A DNA stretch of 64,000 nucleotides, taken from the NCBI GenBank assembly GCA_002099365.1, contig MSED01000006.1, forward strand, positions 868,001-932,000, read 5' to 3'. Shown piece after piece: positions 10,985-21,240 of this stretch. This stretch comes from Phialophora verrucosa. Its lineage: Eukaryota > Ascomycota > Eurotiomycetes > Chaetothyriales > Herpotrichiellaceae. The notes beneath the pieces were generated by a model. It saw nothing but the letters and a program-made list of their open reading frames with translations. It did no database searches and was not told the origin of the DNA. Position 1 is the stretch's first letter. Each line of letters begins with the position of its first letter. A program made the translations under genes and the position numbers.

Positions 10985-11676
10985 ATGCAGTTCACCACGA
11001 TCCTCACAGCATCCCTACTTTCTCTCTTGTCTCTCGCTACAGCATCACCGCTCGACACGAGACAGACGCAGACCATCACCCCACCTGCCTTATACCATCT
11101 CCGCACAAAGGTTGTCAATGGTGCCCACAAGGACACCGGATCGAACAAGACCAACCTGTATGTCTACTCGTACCATACCGGTGCTGGTCTTGGCGACGCT
11201 GCCTTGTCCTCCAACAAGTCTATTGCCTGGCAAGGCTATTTGAATGGGACTCAACAGCTCATGACCTATCCAAATAACACAATCGGCCCATGGCCTTTGT
11301 CAGTCCAGAATGGCCCTTATCAAGGTTTGTCGCAAACTGGCAATGTACACCGTAGGAGTTCCGATGCTTACCACTGCCGCTAGAATGGAACCAAGTCACG
11401 ATCAGTATCTCCGATATTCCGACCTACAGTGCCGGGTTCTTCTTCAACTCTTCTGGGCTTCAGTACAACGGTACTACTGGTGGCTGGCTGGGTAAGCGCC
11501 TCTTGACTGTCTGAACACCATCAACCGTACTGACAATCATTCCAGCCTGCGATTGGTGGCATGGCGTGCCCCAGCTCTTCCAGGTCAACGGCTACCTCAA
11601 CAACGGCTTCGGCGTGACTGGCTTGCAAACGCCAAGTTCCTGTTCCCGCGTCCAGCTCCAACCGGTAGCAGTCTGA
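10985..11676 (+). CDS. Small secreted protein (DUF7907-like)
   Basis: Exons 10985-11324, 11384-11491 and 11546-11676 give 192 aa. Residues 1-20 form a clear signal peptide (hydrophobic, ending ATAS), followed by LDTRQ, a likely processing site. The mature part has several N-glycosylation sites (NKTNLY, NKSIA, NGTQQ, NNTIG) and blocks such as YSYHTGAGLGDA and ACDWWHGVPQLFQ. These match what I recall of a family of uncharacterised small secreted ascomycete proteins (DUF7907); that name is from memory and less sure than the secretion call. The exon junctions restore one continuous frame, and the third exon begins at CDWWHG. Function is unknown; such proteins are often cell-wall associated or effector-like, which is inference only. 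Confidence 0.82.
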
Positions 11677-13042
11677 GATTGGTCCTCGGTTTCCGCATAA
11701 CCATTACGGCGGAAGATTAGATTCCACGGCATCGTGATTAACGGCGTTCAAGCATTTGCTTTGCTTTCATAAGCATTAATCTGGTGTTCACATCCGGCAT
11801 GGATCGCGGCATCAGCATCTGTAATAACAACCAATCATAGCTTAATATATAAGGTGTCCTCGTTTTCGGTTCCTGTGTTTCCATCCTTTATTCAACTCCT
11901 TGTCGGAATTTCCGGCCTCAGTATGTCCTGGATGACATTTGTTCGCGGACTACCAATGTGAGTTGGTTGCTAATGTTAGGGACATCTCGGCGCGGAGAAC
12001 GCGAACAGCGAAGGCGGCAGCGCTGGATATCCTCAAGTGCAGATGTGCAGAGACCATGAAATGTCACACATCAAGATATTTCGAAGCATGGATCGTGAAC
12101 GTAAAGCTACCTACGCTGTATTATTCCCCGTATTTCCGCGAAGCAACCCGTTTCCTGTCCACATGGGCTGATGTTGAGGAAGCTTGTGGACAATCACCCA
12201 CCAGGTTAGGAAGAGTCAAGACCGGATACTCCGAAGCTGCAGCTGAAGCTGACGGCTGGGGCATCCAACAAGGACAAAGTCAGGATGGGGACAGACGCCG
12301 AAGATGCTACCAGCATGGTGTTTAACAGTGTTTGCGAGTCAGGCGGGAATGATGGGACTGATGAGTTGGGAGCAAGTTGTCCCGATGCTGAGACTTGTCG
12401 CGTTTGGGGATACGCTCTAACCGCATGGGCGTCGCTGGTTCTGGGGGAGTATGTGGCGCATCTCGATGATTTGAAGGCTTGACATAAGTGGCGTGGGTAT
12501 GCTGAGGTCGGTCGTCACAAGAGAAAAGAGAATTGCGGAAAGCTCCTGCAAGGCATCGGATATCCGAACTGTAGCCAGCTCATCGCCAGTGACTGCAGCC
12601 TTGTGAGGGGTTCAGGCGGGGCATGCTACCGCGGCTCGCCGAGGCTCGCCGCAACTCGCTCACAGACTGGTCGAAGGCTTACAGTACATCGACGAATATG
12701 ACGACAAGAGTTCACGGGATTACACCTATCCTTGCGACGTACGAGTTCTTCGTATACAGAGGAATGAGTAATCGTGGGAGTGCCAGTTTATTATGCAAAT
12801 CGCGCACTTCAATGCTTATCCAAGCACGGCTCATACCAAAAGAAGCTCGAGCAGCCAGCCATCCACCCATCCCTCTCTTGTATCGGTCGCATTGAGTCGA
12901 GTAAACCCGACTTCACTCAATCGGCACTAGGGATCCTCCTCGTTTCTTATCCCATTCGTTCTTTTCCCCCGTTTCAGTTCTGAGGCTTCCAAACTAGAAC
13001 AGCCCAGAATTTAAAAACAAAACAGTCCCGTCGGAGAGTCTG
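11677..13042. other. Intergenic, about 1.4 kb, no recognised gene
   Basis: Two overlapping plus-strand frames (11939-12325, 128 codons from an ATG, and 12285-12482) have no recognisable motif and are not supported as genes. The last 200 bases are presumably the promoter of the iron-ADH-type gene. I see no repeat. Confidence 0.4.
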
Positions 13043-14371
13043 ATGCTCCGCACGTTGCAGACAAAAGCTCACCTCATCCCAACCCGCAGAGTCAGCAGAA
13101 GCGGCAGCAATTTCAGTGTCGGTCCCGGTCCAAGTCCCAGCGCCAGTCACGCGAGGGCCAAGTCAAGTGCGAACGTAAAGAGCAGCGCAACGAAGATGGA
13201 TTCGAGCCTGCATCCGCTCCAGGGCCTCTATCGGCCCAACAACCTCAAGGGGCTATACTACGGCGCGGACGTCGTGAAGAAGCATCTCCTCGCGGCCCTG
13301 CCGACGGAGAAATCCAAAGCCTTCATCATCACGGGCACCTCGCTCGCGACCAAGACGCCGCTGATCAAATCGCTCGAGGAGCTCCTCACGCCGGCCCACC
13401 ACGCCGGCACGTTCAGCAACATCCGCGAACACGCGCCCGTGGCCCAGCTCGACCAGGCGACCGAGATCGTCAAGCAAGACGACACAATCGACACCATCAT
13501 CTCCGTAGGAGGCGGGTCGCCCATCGACTCGGCCAAGGCGATCGTGTACCGCGTCAACGAGACGAGCAAGGACAACACCAAGTGGCTCCTCCACATCACC
13601 ATCCCCACCACGCTCAGCGCCGCCGAATGTACAGCCGCGGCGGGCTACACGCGCGAAGACGGCGTCAAGACCGGCATCGCCCACCCCAACACATATCCGC
13701 AATACATCTTCTACGACGCCACGTTCGGGCTCTACACGCCTCCCAGCCTGTTCCTGTCCACGGGTTTCAGGGCCCTCGACCACGCGGTCGAGTCGCAGTA
13801 TCATCCGACGGCGACATGGATCCCGTGCCGGCTCGTCGCGCTCAACGCCATCGGCGAGCTGTTCCGCTTGCTGCCGAAATACAAGGCCGATCCCAAGGAC
13901 CAGGACACCATCACGGGCCTGTTCCTCGCCGCGTACGCGAGTCTGGCCTTCCTCGGCCTGAACGTCAGGGGCGCGTTGGGGCTGAGTCACCAGCTGGGCT
14001 ACGCGCTGGGCAGCCCGTACGGGATCCCCCATGGTATCACGTCGTGTTTGACGCTGGGCCACGTCGTCAAGCTCATGGCGCGCCGCAGTCCTGAAAACGC
14101 ACAGAATGTGGCTGCGATTCTGCCCTACACGGGGCGCGGGCAGAGGAGCGGCGATGACCTCAAGGACAGTGATGCTGTGGGGGATAGCATTTTGGGCCTG
14201 GTGCAGGAGATGGGTTTGAAGACGAATTTGACCGAGAAGGGCGTGGCCAAGGAGCAATTGGATGTGATTTGCGCGAGGGCCACGGGGGGGCTGACGCCGC
14301 AGAAGGACAAAACGCCGCAGGAAGAGCAGACGCTAAACGCAGTGAGGGCCTTGGTTGAGAAGTTGTGGTGA
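13043..14371 (+). CDS. Iron-type alcohol dehydrogenase / maleylacetate-reductase-like enzyme
   Basis: This is a single-exon gene of 442 aa. From residue 52 the protein is a complete member of the iron-ADH superfamily: Rossmann-like N-terminal half with SVGGGSPIDSAKA for NAD(P) binding, an IPTT motif, then an all-helical C-terminal half with ALDHAVES, LSHQLGY and GIPHG. The three histidines that normally bind the metal are present, but the position usually occupied by the metal-binding aspartate (GMDALTHAIE in typical members) is arginine here (GFRALDHAVE). Maleylacetate reductases, which reduce a ring-cleavage product to 3-oxoadipate, also depart from the metal pattern, so that role is possible. 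The first 51 residues are Arg/Ser-rich with no acidic residue and look like a mitochondrial presequence; a second ATG follows them. Confidence 0.88.
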   Translation: MLRTLQTKAHLIPTRRVSRSGSNFSVGPGPSPSASHARAKSSANVKSSATKMDSSLHPLQGLYRPNNLKGLYYGADVVKKHLLAALPTEKSKAFIITGTSLATKTPLIKSLEELLTPAHHAGTFSNIREHAPVAQLDQATEIVKQDDTIDTIISVGGGSPIDSAKAIVYRVNETSKDNTKWLLHITIPTTLSAAECTAAAGYTREDGVKTGIAHPNTYPQYIFYDATFGLYTPPSLFLSTGFRALDHAVESQYHPTATWIPCRLVALNAIGELFRLLPKYKADPKDQDTITGLFLAAYASLAFLGLNVRGALGLSHQLGYALGSPYGIPHGITSCLTLGHVVKLMARRSPENAQNVAAILPYTGRGQRSGDDLKDSDAVGDSILGLVQEMGLKTNLTEKGVAKEQLDVICARATGGLTPQKDKTPQEEQTLNAVRALVEKLW

Positions 14372-15079
14372 TGCAACGGGTGAATATGACACGGGATAAG
14401 GCCATTATGAATATTCGTGGCCATCATGGTCCATGTCTTTGCGTGAGATTTCCCGGGGTCATTTGTTTTGACTCTGAAAGCGCCTTCTGCGTGCAAATTA
14501 CATACATGACAAATTCGGCGTTTGCCTTTGCCTCCACGATAAGTAACTGGTGATACAGACGTCGCTTGAACTGTGTGTATGGTAGGACGTGCGCAAGAAA
14601 GATGTCGGTCGCTCCTCACGGCCCATTCCCAATATACAGTGCTCAGCAGTCCGCAACAACAGCTCTGCCCTGCCCTGCCCTGCACGCGTCCTCTCCGCCT
14701 TGAACTGGTGCTAACGAGAAAGAGCTTGATGAAAGCGACGAGGTACGCAAAACCCCAGAGGTGTGCAGGTGCAGATGCGAAGCCCAACGTCGTACCTCGA
14801 TGCGCAAACGTATTCTCATGCAAGCCCATCTGCAAAAGGGCGAGATAATATACCCTCCACGATCGAGGCCACATCTCTGCCAGAGGAGACCACGGGGAAG
14901 CGTACAGCCTGTCCATTGTAGCCAGACCTGTGCCTCTGACATGGAATGTGTTGCAGCCAAGGACATCATTGCTTGTCCACCACGCTAGCAATGTCAGGAA
15001 CAGAGTCTCGCAATACGTCTTCCTTGCTGCTGACGGGCTTTCTGCTAGCTTTACCCACCTCGGGCACTGCCGAGTTCAG
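14372..15079. other. Intergenic, about 0.7 kb, convergent
   Basis: This lies between two genes transcribed toward each other, so it should hold both 3' ends. A minus-strand frame (14125-14991) is a shadow extending from the dehydrogenase. Nothing else is supported. Confidence 0.45.
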
Positions 15080-16144
15080 TCAGGTCTCTCGGGGCATTGA
15101 AACACTGAAAAATCCGGGTTTGAAGGGTTCCTTAAAACTCTCGTACCTCGAGTCGTTTCCACTCCGGGCGTGATGGCTGTCAAGAAATTGCAATATCTCT
15201 CCCTGCATATGGTGCTGTGGCGTATCTTCTTGTAATGCCTCTGGTGACGGTGCTATGAATACTGTGTCTTCGTATGATGGGTCTACGTATGACCGACCTA
15301 AGTGCCGCGAATTAGGAACAGTCAATCGTGGAAGGTGTCGTTCGCCGTCATGGGCTAGCTCTGGTGTTGATCTCGATATTGACGAGGACGTTGTCGCCGC
15401 GGAGAGTCTTTTGACCAAAGCTGCCAAATCCCTTTCGTAGAGTTTGTCGGATTCGGTCCGTGAGTCGGCGATTTTGCGCTCCAGGGCTAATAGAGCTTCC
15501 TGGCGCTCGATCTCGATGGCCTGTTCTCTGCGGGCTTTTGCGCTTCGGAGTCGCTCAAATTCCTGCAGCGCATGCAAGGCATCCCCGCCGGCAACTGTCG
15601 AATTAGCACCAACCCTGTTCATCCACAAGGTGAGCAGCTCTTCCGCCCGGTTCCCGGACGGCGCAGGACGGAGCCAGTGCGGGTGATGCATCTCCTCGCT
15701 TTCCCTGCCTTCGCTGAAGATCAGAAAGTATGCACGCCATCGGTCTTCGGCGGTGAGCTTCGAACTCGATAGTTGTTGGATCTGGCGCAGATGGCGTGGC
15801 ACATTCCTCGCATCCGTTTTGACGTGTCGAGTCACAGCTGCTATACTAGTATTGTGCCATTCCTCGCATCTGCGAGCTTGCACCGAGTCCGGATTGGCGG
15901 CGTAGCGGGGGCAGCGAAATGCTAGCGTTTTGGGCTTCTTTCGGGGCCTTTCGCCGTCCTGATCATTGGGGCTTTGTGCATCATCGTCCTCGTCGCTGGT
16001 CACGACCGAACCACGATTGTAACTTCTCGCCTGGGTCCGGGATTCATGTGAAGGTCGGCCGGCGGATCGATTTCTGCTGTCATGGTCGTCGACCATGTCG
16101 CCCCTTCTCTCTGCGCGAGAATCCGCGGCTGGCGCGGTTGGCAT
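15080..16144 (-). CDS. Uncharacterised protein with degenerate C2H2-like segment and coiled coil
   Basis: One open frame of 354 aa starts at an ATG at 16144. Residues 1-75 are charged and disordered, ending in RPRKKPK, a likely nuclear localisation signal. Next is FRCPRYAANPD, a second cysteine 15 residues on (ARRCEEW), and VTRHVK. That layout resembles the fungal zinc-finger type with long spacing between the cysteines (CP..-x(n)-C..-x(n)-RH..H), but the last histidine is missing. Residues 195-250 are rich in Arg, Glu and Leu and probably form a coiled coil. I do not recognise a family. It is divergent from the gene at 17110, which carries a similar segment with the final histidine present. 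Confidence 0.7.
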   Translation of the reverse strand: MPTAPAADSRAERRGDMVDDHDSRNRSAGRPSHESRTQARSYNRGSVVTSDEDDDAQSPNDQDGERPRKKPKTLAFRCPRYAANPDSVQARRCEEWHNTSIAAVTRHVKTDARNVPRHLRQIQQLSSSKLTAEDRWRAYFLIFSEGRESEEMHHPHWLRPAPSGNRAEELLTLWMNRVGANSTVAGGDALHALQEFERLRSAKARREQAIEIERQEALLALERKIADSRTESDKLYERDLAALVKRLSAATTSSSISRSTPELAHDGERHLPRLTVPNSRHLGRSYVDPSYEDTVFIAPSPEALQEDTPQHHMQGEILQFLDSHHARSGNDSRYESFKEPFKPGFFSVSMPRET

Positions 16145-16490
16145 GGCTCCGTCTGTCCAAACATGTGGTCAGAGAGCGCGTTCTGCATGCGTTATCGCCA
16201 GCCTGGGGACTCCATGGATGGACAGCATTGAGAACGGTGATGTTATTGTTGCTGTCACGCTCCACGAGTAGAAAAGACGGAAGCGTGGTAACGAGGTCGG
16301 CTGTGCCACGTGACTGGCGGCGCACAAGAGTCGCAGCGCCCACCAATCAAGAAAAACCTCTGTCTTGGCGACGGTGTCGGCTCGGTTCCTCCACATCGGC
16401 GATCACATCAGCAGGTTACCCCGCCATGACGTGATCGCAGCCCTCGATTGGCTGTTTCCGGCTCCCCTTCTCGTGTTCGCAGGTCATGAG

Positions 16491-17010
16491 ATTGCAAATT
16501 GCAACATTGATGCTGCAGAATGAAAAGTCAAACATCCTTGCCAAATGCAACTTCTGGTTGCAATGTCCAACATCCAAGACATTACTTCCTGAAACCTGAA
16601 GTTGCAAGTTGCAATTTGATAGGAGTCCTGCACGCTAACCTTCCGACATCTGCAAGCCCTCGGTGTGAACGTTGCAAATGGTCCTGGGCTGCCAACGAGT
16701 CTCTACATTCTGAAAGAAGTGGCGACTCTGACATGCCGTGCAAAAGCGGGGAGCCGCGTGAGTACTCGAAAGAATGGTCTCCATGCGGTGTATATCTACC
16801 CGTCAAGCCCATGTTTGGCGGCCCGATTTTTGCTGCCCTCGCCTTTCACTAACAACAAACTATGTCCTGTTTACTTGCGGTTGTCCGGTGAATCCCTATC
16901 TCATCTTCACAGAACAGACACTACGATCAAAAGACGCCGGTGGAAGAACGAGCCCCCGCAACGACAGCAGAAAGGAGCAAACACTGGCTGGCTGACTTGC
17001 AGACTTGCAA
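16491..17010. promoter_or_regulatory. TTGCAA palindrome array with inverted repeat
   Basis: TTGCAA occurs at 16492, 16499, 16558, 16602, 16609, 16672 and 17005. Two adjacent pairs are spaced exactly 7 bp. The 15-mers at 16491-16505 and 16601-16615 are reverse complements with one mismatch. The array lies in the divergent intergenic region between two uncharacterised genes. TTGCAA half-sites suit bZIP/C-EBP-like dimers, but the binder is unknown. Confidence 0.6.
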
Positions 17011-17109
17011 AGGTCTGGTCCAGCGACAGCTTCGACGTGCCGCGCTGACCTGATCGTCTAGGAACCTTGCCCACTCCACTGGTACTCCAGCGCCGTCGTC
17101 GGCTTGACA

Positions 17110-17832
17110 ATGTCCGCATACATTTCAGCATGGCAGCAGGCACTTCTTTATCGGGATGGCATCGTGGACAGTTTCTCTCAGCATCCATTTGATTCGGTTC
17201 TCACGTCGGGAATGCCCCGTTTCTGTCCCTGCCCTTGGCATCTTGCCAGCCTTCAAACCGGCGCCGCATCCCATTGCCAGTACGTGGTGTACTGGCCTGA
17301 CAGGGACAACGAGATCTACCGGATCGGGCGCCACCTGAAGAACAACCACGGCCTTGACATCGATACGATCTCAAGGCTCAGACGCCCTGCGGGCGGGAAG
17401 TACCTGAGATACTACGAACTGTGCCTGGACGTCCAGTCTGAGGACGCTGAAGCTGTAGTCGATATGAATACCCCTGCTGGCCCGGATTCTGATCATCGAC
17501 CTCAACCTGAGCCGGAGCCGGTGCCCGAACCTGAGCCTGTGCCTGAACCTGAGCCTGAGCCTGAGCCCCAGATCGGGTCTCCAACGCCCGACGGAGCCAC
17601 TGATGATACCACCGACTTTCTGGATTCGCAGACCCCTGATTCAATTCCTGATTGGAGAACGCTCCCAAACAGCTCGAACATTCCAGCTTTCCAGCCATGC
17701 TGGTGTGCATGCCATTTGACCGGCGGCGTGCATGTGTATTGCTACGGCTGCTTTCTTTTCGAAGCGAACTGCGTCTGTGGCGACAATTATCAGCCATTCA
17801 TGCTCTGCTGCGATTGCCACACGTCCCTTTGA
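17110..17832 (+). CDS. Uncharacterised Cys-rich protein with C2H2-like segment and Pro-Glu repeat
   Basis: The first ATG of the frame, at 17110, gives 240 aa. Residues 35-78 contain FCPCPWH, a second cysteine group and IGRHLKNNHG, matching a degenerate fungal C2H2 finger with a complete RHLxxxH end. Residues 130-155 are a Pro-Glu dipeptide repeat with some Val. The last 45 residues hold ten cysteines arranged as CWCAC, CYGC, CVC and CCDC plus histidine, suggesting a second metal-binding module. I recognise no family. The neighbour across the intergenic region (15080-16144) is divergent and has a related C2H2-like segment, so the pair may share regulation. No signal peptide is seen, so the cysteines are more likely zinc ligands than disulphides. 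Confidence 0.65.
   Translation: MSAYISAWQQALLYRDGIVDSFSQHPFDSVLTSGMPRFCPCPWHLASLQTGAASHCQYVVYWPDRDNEIYRIGRHLKNNHGLDIDTISRLRRPAGGKYLRYYELCLDVQSEDAEAVVDMNTPAGPDSDHRPQPEPEPVPEPEPVPEPEPEPEPQIGSPTPDGATDDTTDFLDSQTPDSIPDWRTLPNSSNIPAFQPCWCACHLTGGVHVYCYGCFLFEANCVCGDNYQPFMLCCDCHTSL
17506..17569 (+). repeat. Coding minisatellite (Pro-Glu units)
   Basis: A 6-bp unit related to cctgag is repeated about ten times with drift, encoding alternating Pro-Glu and Pro-Val in the protein at 17110-17832. The unit is a multiple of 3, so copy-number change keeps the frame. Confidence 0.8.
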
Positions 17833-18860
17833 GATACCTCAGCAGATAGATGGACACAATGAGTATCAAGGCGTATCCCGACATGGCATCCGAGTGAGCC
17901 TGCTGGTGGGTTGTGAGGGACGTGCAAATTTAGGAAACATCATGGATGACGATGCGATGGTAGAGGACCATCTATCGTAGTGGTTTGCACATGTCGAAGG
18001 CGCAATCGGAGTTTGCTGTACTATATTCTACCACTATAGTCACAGCCCAATGAACATTTTTCGTCCTTCTCCTTTCCTGACTGTACGTTGTATACCTCTT
18101 CGGTCAAAGCCCCCCCGCAATCCCAAGCTCCCATAACGACGAAAAATACGTGAACCTGGAATCACCCCTAACTACGTACCCAAGATGGCCTATCTGCCAT
18201 CCATAGGCGTAGGAGTTGCACAAAAGGCCACGCGCTATCCATCATCAGTGTCCCAACGGCCGTCGATAGTGTACACATAGCTGCCCTTTCTGAGGAAGTG
18301 ATGCCCCATTGAATGCCGTGGAGCCTCAGACAGAAATCAACTCCCAGATTCGAAATATTCGGCCTCCCCATCTGAAGCTATGCATGCACCGATCGTCCCG
18401 GCACTCCAACTCCGAGATACTGTATCTAATACTCGTTGTCGCGCACCCCATGATATGATGGAAAATCTAGTCTTCAATGTCGTCCGTGGATTCCCCCTTC
18501 TTGAGGCGGTGGAGTCGTTCCACTTGTCGACGGGTAGCGTGCCCCTGTAAATGTGCACAGGCCAGGCCAGATCGGTTCGGATAAGAAGCAAAATATCAAA
18601 TGGCGATGGGATGGATTTCGAGGACGGATACGCAGCACCGCGATAAGCTCAAGTTACTCAGGCTCACGGAACGATCTCACCATGCGCACGTGTGTCGGAT
18701 TCAGGCCCCTCTGGTACACTGAGTTCTTACCAGGTCGCCGGATCGCTGGACAGTAGGCACAGTAAAGGTACGGCAATAAAGCTGGAGAGTACCAAGGTAA
18801 AGGTTGTAGAGTAATCAAACAAATATCCCTTTTGGGGGTTGATATGCATGCCCAACTATC
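17833..18860. other. Intergenic, about 1 kb, no recognised gene
   Basis: Short open frames on both strands (for example 18168-18371 and 18337-18591, minus) carry no motif. Both flanking genes have their 3' ends here. I see nothing more. Confidence 0.45.
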
Positions 18861-20351
18861 TTACAAGGACGCCTTGAGTTGCAGATCTTGAACGGGCTTC
18901 ACCTCGACCAATAACTTGCCTAGATAGAATGCGTGAGCCATGGAGGAACTTGTCGTCGCTGCACGATGTCTCGACTCACCGGTGTTGACGCCCTTATACA
19001 GATCTCGGAGCGCGTTCTCTGCCTGGTCCAAGCCGCCCCGGATGATCGTTTCTTTCCTCTTGATCTTGCCTTCGGAAAGCCATTGCGCCAGGTCCTTGAG
19101 AGCGCGAGGATACTCCTTTGCGTAATCGAAGACAATGAAGCCTTCCATGCTGCAGGAGTCATTCATTAGATTTTGGGTTTCGAACAGCGAAGAGGGGCAT
19201 TCAGTAGATTTTGGGTTTCGAACAGCGAAGAGGGGGGCGTTAAGTCTCACCGGATGCGCATGGATACAATCATCAGGTAGTTCTGTGTCCACTGGTTAGA
19301 TTGCCTCGTGAAGATTGGGGCTAGCCACCCTAGCTAACCTTCGGACCTTGCGGTTTCGACGAGTTGTACTGGCTGATACCTGTGCGAGTTTGAGCAGTGG
19401 TCCCGGGTTACATGTCTAGATGGCATAATTACCTCCGCACATGACGAACCGAGCGTGCGGTTTTGCTCGGCTGAGTGCCATATCCAGGATCTCCCCGCCC
19501 ACTGAGACACACGGTGAGTACAAGCACAGCGAAGCAGAAAGGGTTGTCACAAACCGTTGTCAAAGTATACGTCAATGAGATTCTGTGATGCGTTTAGCGT
19601 TCGAGGTGCGTGCCTTGACCTTGACCAATGCTCACCTTGGTCGCGGCTCTGAAATTCTTTGAGAAGTCCTTGTCTTTGTAGTTCAGAGCGTCATCGAACC
19701 CCAGCTCTTCTTTCAGCCACCGCACCTTGTCGTTGCTACCAGCGATACCAAGGACAGTGGCACCTTTGAGCTTCGCAATCTGGCCGACGACGCTACCGGT
19801 AGCGCCAGCAGCTCCGGACACGACCACAAAGTCACCGGCCTTGACTCTGCCGACGTCGATGATCCCAAAATACGCGGTAAGTCCGGTCATTCCTGAAATG
19901 CATGGGTCAGCTCGATGTCTGCAGCTTCGATCCTGACGATGCGTTGAATACCTAGAACGCTCAACCCGTCGGTCAATCTCCCGCCTTTCGGCACTATCAC
20001 TCTCTGCAACTCGCTGTCCTTGAGAATCTTATATTCGGTCCATCCCGCCGTAGCCGTTGCGTAGCTGCCAACTGGAAATTTGGACGACTTGCTGGCCTTG
20101 ACCGTCCCGATGGCTCCGCTTCGCATGATCTCTCCGATCTTGACGGGCGGGATATACGACCTCGTATCGTTGAGCCAGCCACGCATGGCCGGGTCGATAC
20201 TCAAGTAGTTGGTTTCGAAGAGGACCTCTCCATCCTTGAGATCACTGGCGGACGGAGTCGGGTTGTCTGTGACGAGCTTGAATGTCTCGCCTGGGACGAT
20301 GTCGTCTTTGGGCCGCTTGGCGAGGACGACGGACTTGTGGGTGGGTGCCAT
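18861..20351 (-). CDS. Medium-chain reductase, CurA/PTGR-like (NADPH-dependent double-bond reductase)
   Basis: These zinc-free MDR enzymes reduce activated C=C bonds with NADPH. Eight exons: 20351-19952, 19892-19636, 19582-19555, 19501-19433, 19379-19339, 19282-19251, 19149-18980 and 18919-18861, giving 351 aa, the usual length. All junctions keep the frame and rebuild family motifs: LSIDPAMRGW, SVLGMTGLTAYFGI, SGAAGATGSVVGQIAK for cofactor binding, YFDNVGGEILD, MCGGISQYN and MRIRMEGFIVFDY. No zinc-ligand pattern is visible. Exon 3 is only 28 nt and exon 6 only 32 nt, so automatic prediction is likely to fail here. Intron 6 holds a 38-bp tandem duplication. The ATG at 20351 was preferred because the open frame upstream has only a TTG. 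It is divergent from the hydroxyacid dehydrogenase at 21241. Confidence 0.93.
19160..19235. repeat. 38-bp tandem duplication inside an intron
   Basis: Units 19160-19197 and 19198-19235 are identical except at 19166/19204 (t versus g). Both lie inside intron 6 of the MDR gene, which is lengthened to 101 nt; without one copy it would be 63 nt, like its neighbours. Confidence 0.92.
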
Positions 20352-21240
20352 CTCTGTCTTGCTGACTGGTTGACTGTAATTGGAGTACAAGGAAGCTTCC
20401 AAGCTTGGGCTTCTCCTTCTGGGTGTTAAGGGGTTTTCCGTCTGGTAAACGTGAGCAAGTTGGCACTACGGTTCTAGAGAGTGGTAAAGACTGGATCAAA
20501 TGATGCTGTCGAAGTGATCCCGCTGGAAAAGCCAAATAAACAAATCGTCGTGATGTAGTATTGGTTGTTTAGTGACTGACCAACTGCGTCGAAAGTGCCT
20601 CGGCTATGCTACGTCGAACCGTCCGCGTCTACACGCAGAGTACGGAGAAGCATTAGCCGGCACCTGTGATGTGCTCATCCACGCGTCAAGGGCATTCAGC
20701 TTCGTACGCCTCTGGTGCCTCCCTCTATGTGCTCCTGTCGATTGCTTACCGGCTTCCTGATGACTGTGCAGACGTCAGAGGTTCGAGTTGACCAGGAGTG
20801 AGTCGATACCTAGCGGCCATCCTCAAGCCGGGGCGAACAGTCAGAGCCCCCAAGCATAACAGTATCGGTAGTTACGTCGCCTTGCGAAGACATGCTCGTA
20901 GATGCAGTTCAGGTCGACAGCGACGGCAGTGACCCTTTTTCTTCGATTCTGGGGCCCACTTACACATAACACCGACTTTGAGACACTCACAGACCGGAAA
21001 GCTCAGAGTCTGAAGCTTCAATGAAATATTGAAGCATCCAGTCCAGCGGGACCAACAGCGGCATTGGCCGGTATCGGGCATCCACGCCGACCGCAAACCT
21101 AGACATGGAGTCGGCAAAGCACGTATTGGGGTAACGTTCGTGCGAGCCTCTCAACGTCGGATTTATTTCCCCAGGCGTGTTTACCTCCTTTGACCTCAAG
21201 ACAGCTTACAAGAGACGACCGTCAAGACTTCACAGTCGGC
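20352..21240. promoter_or_regulatory. Divergent promoter region between MDR and hydroxyacid dehydrogenase genes
   Basis: The flanking genes are transcribed away from each other. No coding frame of note was found, and no operator could be assigned. Confidence 0.5.

Noticed and set aside
11939..12482. Overlapping frames of 128 and 65 codons
   Set aside because: No domain, no splice pattern and no recognisable composition; left as intergenic.
13253..14257. 334-codon minus-strand frame
   Set aside because: It is the antisense of the iron-ADH-type gene in GC-rich sequence and has a composition of Arg/Glu runs typical of shadows.
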